A stretch of DNA of 64,000 nt from Siderastrea siderea (lineage: Eukaryota > Cnidaria > Anthozoa > Scleractinia > Rhizangiidae), in the NCBI GenBank assembly GCA_964030785.1, contig OZ034972.1, forward strand, positions 13,029,231 through 13,093,230, written 5' to 3'. Positions within the stretch are counted from its first letter, which is position 1. Each line of letters starts with the position of its first letter. The notes under the pieces were generated by a model. It saw only the letters and a program-made list of their open reading frames with translations, did no database searches and was not told the DNA's origin. Both the position numbers and the translations under genes were made by a program. This document shows positions 56,601 through 64,000 of this stretch, one piece after another.

Positions 56601-59600
56601 TAAATTACAGTTTCTCATCAACAAGTCTATTTTTGGAACGAGCCGGGTTGTTTTTGTCACGTTCCACCGTTGGCCATGACAAAGTTCAATTTTATTTACC
56701 CTTACAATAGCTTTAGGAAATTACCATCAATTCCTCCACACTAAGCCTTTACTGAAAATATAATATTCGAGAGGAAAAAGTAGAAAAGCACATTTGCGCT
56801 GATCGTTCCGTCCCCATATGTACATTCAACATGGCCGGTAAGCTTAACCTTGTCTGACCTTCAGCTTCAGTAAGCGGATTCTAACCAGCTCTTTCATTGG
56901 TAGAATGTACTCTTAGCTTAGTAGCCTCAATCTGATTGGTGTCACATAGTGCCACATAAATTCCCCAGGGGGGGGGGGGGCACTCCCATGTGAAAGGTGC
57001 ATGGATGCTCGTCGTCTCGAGTTCACCGTCTGTTTCGGAATAGCTTTAATTCAAATTTTCCGACGAGCATTCCTGCCCGTCTCACATGGGACTCCCCCCC
57101 CTGCCCCAGATCAAAAATACGTACATACATACAAACAAACAAACATAGAAAGCAACAAACTGCAGTCTGGCTAAGACCCTATGTTTTCAACATAGGTCAA
57201 AAAAGTCACTTTCCCTTTCCCATTAAGCCCTTTAAAAAATCAGTGGACAGACGGTAGTATTCTCTACTTTACAATAATGGCGTAGACTTATTGTGCAGGC
57301 ATAATAGTTAATAGTCAGAGCATAATAAAAATTGTGACATTTGTCCTTTTTTTCAGTCATTTACCCTTGTGTTGGATAAGGGTGTTGTTGTAACGCAGCA
57401 ATATTGGCTTATTTCAATGTATTATCAAGCAGTTGCAGGCCCAACATAATAATCAGTTTGGGCCCAAAATTTTCTGGTCATCCTTTTTTGGGTACAAAAT
57501 TTGGGCAGGACATTTTTAGGGTTGATAAAAAGCATCTATACCTCAGGGTCCTCAAAAAGGCCTTTTGAGGTTACGTTCTGGGTCTGTCAGACTTTTTTGG
57601 GTCCAGTGTTAGCCTAGTGGGATTTTTTTGGTTAAAAATTTGGCCTGATTTGGGCTTCTGCATCATGAGTGTACTTGAGTCCCCCCACCCCCCCCCCCCA
57701 ACGATGCCAAGAAGCATAATACTCCTTTTTTCAAGCATGTCGAGTCTATCTCTAACTGCAAATTTCTAGAGTTATGAACCTGACCTGTATCTTCTTGCCA
57801 CCAGCATTAACTTCTTGTACAATGTCACTCATGTCCAGTGCTAGATTAGCGATATTTGTTGCATGCCTCGAACATCTTGTTGGCAAGCCACTGACAGCCA
57901 TGTACTTGTCTCCTACTGTCTCGACCTGAAATGCAATCACACAGATCAGAATAAAATTTCTATCCCACAACTCAACGTAAAAACAGGAATAAAGGATGTG
58001 AGATTACAAGACATGATCGTGAAGAGCTAGTTGTCTTGTAGTTTCACATATTTCCATGTAGTACTTAGACCAGGTCTCACTTGGCAGACTAGCACTTTAT
58101 CAGCTGCAGTCACCTGTGAAACATCACATAAAAATTGAAGGGCTGGGAGCATAACTGCCTTACGTCAAATTTTAGGCTGTTTTATTGTTTTACTCAAATC
58201 CTTGCATGGGACCTTGACTGTTCACTCAAAGAACACTGCCCGGGGGTTTCAATAAAATTTGAAGTAGGCAGCTGGTTTGAGTACAGTAACCAACTGTAGC
58301 AACAGGGGCTTTGAAAGAATCTTCCTGTAATTACTTCAATTTAGGGGAAAAGTAGCTGATTTCTCTGAGCGAAATAGCCGACGCTTTTCGTCGGCTGTCG
58401 GTGCTTATTGAAAGCACTGACTGCCCAAAGTTTTTTTTCTCTGATTTGCACATTGTTCGCACGAGTAACTCTTGCAACACATAGTGGATGTGCAGCTATA
58501 TGCTGCTCCCTTCTCGCTCACTCTACTTGGTGCAAATCAGAGGAAAAAAAACTTTGGGCAGTGTTTTTTAAATGGACTGAAGGCCCCGTGTAAAAGTTTG
58601 GAGCAAAAACATAAAAGGGCCTAAAATTCGACGTAAGACAGTTATGCTCTCAGCCCTTGAACTGCAAATAGGCTGCAAGCAGCCCACAGGGTCAGCACTC
58701 ATTTCTGGTTGAAATAACATGCCCCAATGCAGAGACCAAGCCTCAAACCACAGATCCCATTTTACGATCAAATTTCCCATCAAAAGTGTCCTGTGCAAAG
58801 CACCATACAATTGTAAAGGTAAGGTAGATAAAGTTGCACACGAGCCAAGGAGGCCCACATCCCGGTTTCTGTAGCATGAAGCAACTGAGAGTATTGCTAC
58901 TCCCCCCTAGATGGGATGCTAGTCCATCACAGGGTTATCCCCAGCAGTATGTTGCCGGTACCCATTTACAATGTATACACCTGGGTGGAGAAAGACAAAT
59001 GCGGGGCAAAGTTTCTTATCTAAGGAAACAACATGATGGCAGGGACTGGGCATCGAACCACCGACCTTCAGATCTGAAATCTAACGCACTAACCACTACA
59101 CCACCGCACCCCCCATAACTGTACAACTGTGCCTCGACGAAATACAACCATATCACATCAGCATACCTTAAAGACTTCATTGTTTTTGTCAGCCAGATGA
59201 TCAAACTTGGTGTATGTCTCATTCAAAAGTTCCACAATCTCCATTGGCTCACTGCTCTGATTACAGTAATGAGTGAAATCTACAATTCCACTGAACATGA
59301 CCGTCACAATCTCGTACTTCTTGGCCGCAACTGGTCTCTTCAATCTCAAGTCGTTAGCTACTGATGATGGAAGGATGCTGTAAAGGAGTCTGTCGGTCAG
59401 CTGCTGCTCTTGCTGAAGTTCACGCGCTGTCTGCTGAAGCTTGTCAGTCAGGATTTCAAGCCGCTGAGAGAGGTGCGACTCAGCATTGTGCTGTTCTGAG
59501 AGGAGAATGAGATCTCTGGTGGCATCATGGATAGGAATGTCACTGAGGTACAGGCCTATGATATAAAAATGATAACTCAGTAAATTGTGATCGTCCAGGT

Positions 59601-62600
59601 GAGTGACATTGAGGTGACATTCACTGACGTTTCGACAACCTGAGCGGAAGTCATCATCAGAGTCAATATGATATGATACGACCATCAGTACGATATAAAA
59701 ATGACCATCAACTGATTTAGTCTTTGCACAGTTAACATTTTATTACAACTAGAGTCCAAGGAGTTTGTTTTCTGATGATTTGCAAGTTCTAATCTCTGGT
59801 ATCACGTCATGTTCCAAGACAAGAAACTGACATCTTAGAGGTAATTAAGATGTATTTTAATTTAAAAGTCCACCAACCTATCTCGTTTAATCCGTCCAAA
59901 TTAAGTACACTTGGAGAACAAAGGAACATCATGCTGTCACATTCAGGAAGGTGCAGCATTTGTCCACGGAAACGCATTGTTGGTAATTCCAGTGTATCAA
60001 TGTCATCCTCTGAAACTGTTGTCAGAGTTGCCGAATCCAAGAGACCTTCCTTGGTTTTGACAACATACACCTTGTTAATGAACTGCAAAATGCGATCAAA
60101 CGTTAGTGGAATATGTGGACGGATTGCGTCAAACACTTCGTCGAATCTGGTTTCACCAACTTTCACCGAAGGCAACACTCGAGTCAAAGAGATTCCAGCT
60201 TGGTAAATCACCATTTCATTGTCAAACAGAATATGAAATGGGCATGCTTGGCAGAATGTCTGGCTGCTAATTCTGGAACTTAATGTTACTAGTTCCAGCT
60301 TCTGCTCCATCTTTTGGATTTGTTTATCATGCTGTTTCAGCTGAGCCATGTTGGCATAGTTCTCTGGGGTGACCACAAGTCTTGACCAGGTTGATTTCTG
60401 ATTTGTCGGCACACATACTTCAATATGTACATCAAATCTGAAAACTTTTTTAGCAACTGCTTTCACTATGCCCACAACCATGTACTCAAGCCCAGCTCTT
60501 TCGGAGTAGTAAAGGATTTCTATGCCACTTCCGTCAGGTGTATCTTTGGCATGAAAGGAAGGCGCTCGCATGCCAGGAAATACAAATAAGAGATGTTCAT
60601 GTATTGCATCCAAACTGTTGAAGAAGTCCTTGAGGTTACTGCCAAGGTTATCAAGCATCTTTTCATAGCCAGCATCTTGGCAATATTCAAAGAAGATTTC
60701 TCCAAACTTCTCTAAGATGTATTTTTGTGATAATCCTGAAAAGATAATGGCAGACCTTTGATTGTCTCGTAAAGATACACTGAATGTAACATTCACAGGC
60801 TCATTCTTTTGCCCTGGGGGTTTTGGCACACCTGAAGTCCTCTCGACCACCTAGGGGTTCCAATAACTTTTGAAGTAACATATCAAACACAAGGAAAGAG
60901 TGTTTCATCAGGATATCCAAACACTGAGAAGAAGGTTGAAAAAACGAGGCACAGCCAAGTTTTTTTAACTGACTTCAAAGCGTGTGGATACCTGTTGAAA
61001 CACTCTTTCGAGTTTTTGATATGGCTTCTCAAACCATTCATAATTCTTGGAGAAATTCAAAGCAAAAGTTTGCAAAATTTTATGCTAAATTAATTATCCA
61101 AACTACTGTCAGGGTAGTGATTTCCTTTGTTTTCTCTTTATGAATTATTAATGAGTTTGAGAAGCAAGTGTTAAAATTAGCAAAAGTAGGCAGCTGTCTG
61201 AGATAATTTTTGGGCGCTTATTTTAACTGAAAATCAGGACAATGCAGGCGGCTATTTGAGTTCAAATAGATTGTCATCAACTGTCATTAGCCTAGTCTGC
61301 TACTGATGAAACCACTACCACCACAGCTGGGCATCTGGATTACGCCATTTTCTAAATCTCATAACCACAAACCAGCCCCCAAATTTTGGGAGGACCATTC
61401 AAATAAATAAAATTAAACATTTCTGATCAGATATTGAACATGGTCAACCTTGTCAGAAAAACCCAAGGACTTAGGCCTTTTGGTCAGTCCTTCTAAGCTT
61501 CCCTCAAAAAGGAATTCTTATATTGTAGCAGCAGAAATTAATAATATGGTACTTTAGTGTTCCAAAATTTCCTGTAGTGCTAAACAAATTATTATTCAAT
61601 TTGGACATTTGCTTGGTGTAACATTCGGTATGTGCAAGCTCAGCAGCATTGGATGTATGCATAGGACAAGCACTATCTGCACAGCAATATTCAGTTTATG
61701 TTAATGCAATTATGTCACAGGCAATTCAAGGAATGGAACCTGTGTTAAAAAATCATGAGTGTATCAAAACACACAAGGCTGCAAAATGAGTCTGTTCAGA
61801 ACTCTAAGCTATGAAAATAACGGGGGTGTCAACTCTAAGAAGGGCTGTTTCGGGTGAAACACAAAATTCTTCCGGGAATCTGAAGATTTTGCCGGGAATC
61901 GGGAGGCTTGGGAAATTTTCCGGGAGACAAGAAGTAATAAAGTTAAAATTTCGGGAATTTTGAGATATTTTGGGAATTTCTCCCAAAAATTTGGGACGAT
62001 ACTTCAAATTTTCGGGAGGACTTTTATTTACACATGGTTCTGCTCAAACAGCAATTGTTAGAGCTGACACCCCTCATAAAATAGCCTAGTTTTGAAGCAT
62101 TGACAACAACTTGTCTCAGGCCCTGTTTGTAACCCTGGTGAGAATGTTGGAAGTACTGGTCTTCAATTTTTTAAATATAATTTTAGAGATGCATTTTCCG
62201 TCGATGAATGAACTAGGGCAAACTATGTTTAGTTCATCTGGTTATGCGTCTCGTGGTTTCTCCGTATAAAGATGGGCAGAGGGCAAACTTTCCATCTATC
62301 AGCTTAGTCCATCAAACTTAAGCCGATGGTTAGCCTGGATGGAGAATCTGTCTTGTGCCTGTCTTTGTACGGTTGAACCACAAGATGCAGAACCAGACGA
62401 ACTAAACTTCATTTACCCAAGTTTGTTTCAGATGGATAATGTGTCCCTAGTATAAAAGGGCCAGTGTCTTCCAGATGTTTTTCACTGCCACAGCATCAAA
62501 GCATTTTAAGATCCATCATTAAAATCAGACACTTTGATGCCATGGATTCCAGTCCAACTGACATGAATCAAAAGTGCCTGTCAACATGTCAAAATCCGCT

Positions 62601-63535
62601 TTTCTTCAGACAATCCACTACTTTTACTTGTAATTGCTTCGAAGACTGGCGTTATGTTTTTCTGTTCTTTCTTTGTAGTTGGCGAATATATTCAAAGTAA
62701 GCCACCTTGTCAATTTTTAATGTGTCTCAATATCACTGAATAATCGTTCCTTCATTTGAATTTTTAAGCCGCACAATGCAAATAGCCGCCATAAAGCTGA
62801 GTTTACAGACAGTCGCAAGAGTCGTTTCTGTAGAATTTGTCTACAATTCATTACCTTAGCAAGCGCTCACATATTCAAAGGCCTCCATTTTTGCCCGCTA
62901 AAGACAGTCTTATTAATTTTGCAGGGCGCTGGAACTTTTCAAATAAACACAGACAACAACAATGATTCCAAAAAATACTTGCCTTTGTACAATTTGGCTT
63001 TGTGCTTATGTTGTGCGCAGAGACCCGTATCATAACAAAGATAATACCGCGTTACGTAAAATATGTCCCTTAATTTGACCACATATTCTTCTTAAACCTT
63101 CAAAATCACGGAGAATGGGAATGCAGACAAAAATACAGAAGTAGGACAGTATGTTTAGACACCCATGGCGACAACCCCAGGAGACAAGAATAAAAGTGCA
63201 CAATGTCCACTCACCAAGCACTTCGGAAACTACTCGCAGCAAGTCGAATGTATTTTGATCATCATAAATTCGACGCTGGTTGAATTCTCCTGACTCTCCC
63301 AGATCAAGATTGGCCTTTTTCCTGCGAAACAAAGATGATCAAGGGAAATCAATCTCGAAGAGATTTCGAATCCGCGAATACACCGCTCGTTCGCGATTCG
63401 ATCTCTAACAGCCGAGATTAATTTCAAGTTTTAACGCTGAATTGCAAAAAATACCTACAATATTTCTTCCCAAGTCTCGAAGCTGCTTTCCCGTATCACA
63501 AACTCCTGCAAAGCTTGGTTTACAAAGCCGTACAT
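53680..63535 (-). CDS. Soluble guanylate cyclase beta-type subunit, upstream tandem copy, complete
   Basis: Exons: 63535-63459, 63321-63215, 60735-59878, 59555-59167, 57925-57785, 55319-55165, 53797-53680. They sum to 1845 bases: 614 residues and a TGA stop, close to the 619 of human beta-1. All junctions are GT-AG and in phase. The start ATG directly precedes YGFVNQAL, the universal beta-type N-terminus. HNOB: proximal His in LDAIHEHL is residue 107, Tyr/Ser/Arg of YYSER at 137/139/141, each two later than in human. HNOBA follows ([26 protein letters not shown]), then a coiled coil ([20 protein letters not shown]) and the catalytic domain with [35 protein letters not shown] and [15 protein letters not shown]; the C-terminus ends in ILQRKTGQ. 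It should sense nitric oxide and need an alpha partner, which is not in this window. Whether it matches vertebrate beta-1 or beta-2 was not determined. Confidence 0.95.
53879..54072. mobile_element. CCCTTTAAGCCC-family MITE, copy 3, right end lost
   Basis: TTAA at 53875-53878 followed by CCGTTTAAGCCC; TCCATAAGAAATGTATGGAG and AGGAGAATAT match copy 1. The right terminus is replaced by another repeat. Confidence 0.65.
54074..54315. mobile_element. MITE-like inverted repeat
   Basis: ACAGGTCACATTCC and GGTCACAAGGGTACA at the left are inverted as TGTGCCCTTGTGACC and GGGATGTG at the right. Confidence 0.6.
56024..56455. repeat. Tandem duplication, two units of about 205 bp
   Basis: CCATATGTTCCCGTATATGA through TTATGCAAATTGCAATCTTA is repeated with a few substitutions in an intron of the upstream cyclase. 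Confidence 0.85.
56967..57103. mobile_element. GGGGGACTCCCA-type MITE, copy 2
   Basis: GGGGGGCACTCCCATGTGA at the left, TCACATGGGACTCCCCCC at the right, GATGCTCGTCG and CGACGAGCAT inside, as in 41890-42209. Confidence 0.7.
58421..58565. mobile_element. Foldback MITE
   Basis: CACTGACTGCCCAAAGTTTT is inverted as AAAACTTTGGGCAGTG, followed inside by CTCTGATTTGCAC and GTGCAAATCAGAG. Confidence 0.8.
58842..59114 (-). mobile_element. tRNA-derived SINE
   Basis: On the minus strand: a tRNA-like head with A box GTGTAGTGGTTAGTGCG and B box GGTTCGATGCC, then a conserved body ending TGATGGACTAGCATCCCATC and CTTCATGCTACAGAAACCGG. A second, split copy lies at 27101-27545. It sits 53 bases downstream of a cyclase exon. 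Confidence 0.8.
60736..63214. other. Second intron of the upstream cyclase
   Basis: No gene seen. Contains a CGGGAA-rich degenerate stretch at about 61850-62030 and an inverted repeat at about 62190-62450 (GAACTAGGGCAAACTATGTT versus AACTAAACTTCATTTACCCA, plus GTCTCGTGGTTTCTCCGTA versus a diverged inverse), likely a MITE. Confidence 0.5.
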
Positions 63536-64000
63536 GGCTGAGATTTCTCGGAAACTCGAAGAGCGGCGAACCCGAGTCCGCGGCTGATTTATCTGACGGC
63601 CTGAACGCCGCTGATTGACTGGCACTTTGAATGGTAGTCGGAACAACTCACGACCGAAATGTCAGATCTTTTGCATTATAATAACAATAATCGTATCGCT
63701 AATCATCTTTTCTGGAAATAACATCAATAAGCGGCTTGTAAAGCCTCAAAAAGCTCAGATCTTCTTAAAATAACAACTTGAAAATGTTGACGGCTACTTC
63801 ATGAGATTCCTGACATTTCCCACCGCAAGTGAGTGAAAACACTGGAGCATGGCGGGAATTTTGGGATGGAATTAATTGGTGATACAGTGCTCCTGTCCAA
63901 GCGCAAATTGGGTGTTGAACCGGTTGAAGTCCGCAAAAACTTTCACGCACTCACGCAAAATCCGGGCGCAAAATTCTAGCATGGGGAGGTGTGGGGCGGT
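63536..64000. promoter_or_regulatory. Upstream region of the upstream cyclase
   Basis: Immediate 5' flank and probable promoter on the minus strand. No TATA box or clear motif; no other gene seen to the window edge. Confidence 0.3.

Overview
The window is metazoan nuclear DNA: split genes with GT-AG introns, protein-coding exons of 40 to 1232 bases in long introns, and a heavy load of DNA transposons, foldback MITEs and tRNA-derived SINEs. Gene content and repeat style point to a cnidarian, most likely an anthozoan (coral or anemone). That assignment is inference from remembered protein families; the species cannot be named from the sequence alone.

Three genuine host genes are visible, all on the minus strand. 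From right to left in the window, which is the direction of transcription: (1) a complete soluble guanylate cyclase beta-type gene (63535 to 53680, 7 exons, 614 residues); (2) a tandem paralogue (52058 to 43904, 6 visible exons, its start codon apparently in a separate upstream exon); (3) the 5' three quarters of LARP1 (29140 to 1424, 16 exons, 739 residues visible), the La-related protein that controls translation of TOP mRNAs. LARP1 runs off the left edge before its C-terminal DM15 repeats. The two cyclases share exon phases and lengths (141 and 155 bases in the catalytic part), so they arose by tandem duplication. The downstream copy has one exon where the upstream copy has two.

Between LARP1 and the cyclases (30313 to 39250) lies an 8.94 kb segment with matching termini and a perfect 8-bp target duplication. 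It carries two convergent, broken multi-exon genes: a plus-strand gene of a family I remember as transposase-like, and a minus-strand gene with a P2X7-receptor-type cysteine-rich C-terminal domain. Long inverted repeats lie inside its ends and several palindromes are nested in it. This is the most unusual object here: a large composite DNA transposon, now decayed.

The introns are a repeat museum: a pogo/Tigger-type transposase relic (13563-16236), a TA-flanked element ending 26 bases from a LARP1 exon, a 5 kb element with 8-9 bp flanking repeats in the intron that splits the La motif, TTAA-flanked piggyBac-like elements (one nested in another), a TTA-flanked perfect-palindrome MITE, SINEs (one split by a MITE), and an antisense relic of a multicopy gene family inside the second cyclase. 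No rRNA gene, convincing functional tRNA or CRISPR array was seen. Exon edges were placed by hand from splice consensus, reading frame and remembered family alignments; they are precise but not backed by RNA evidence.
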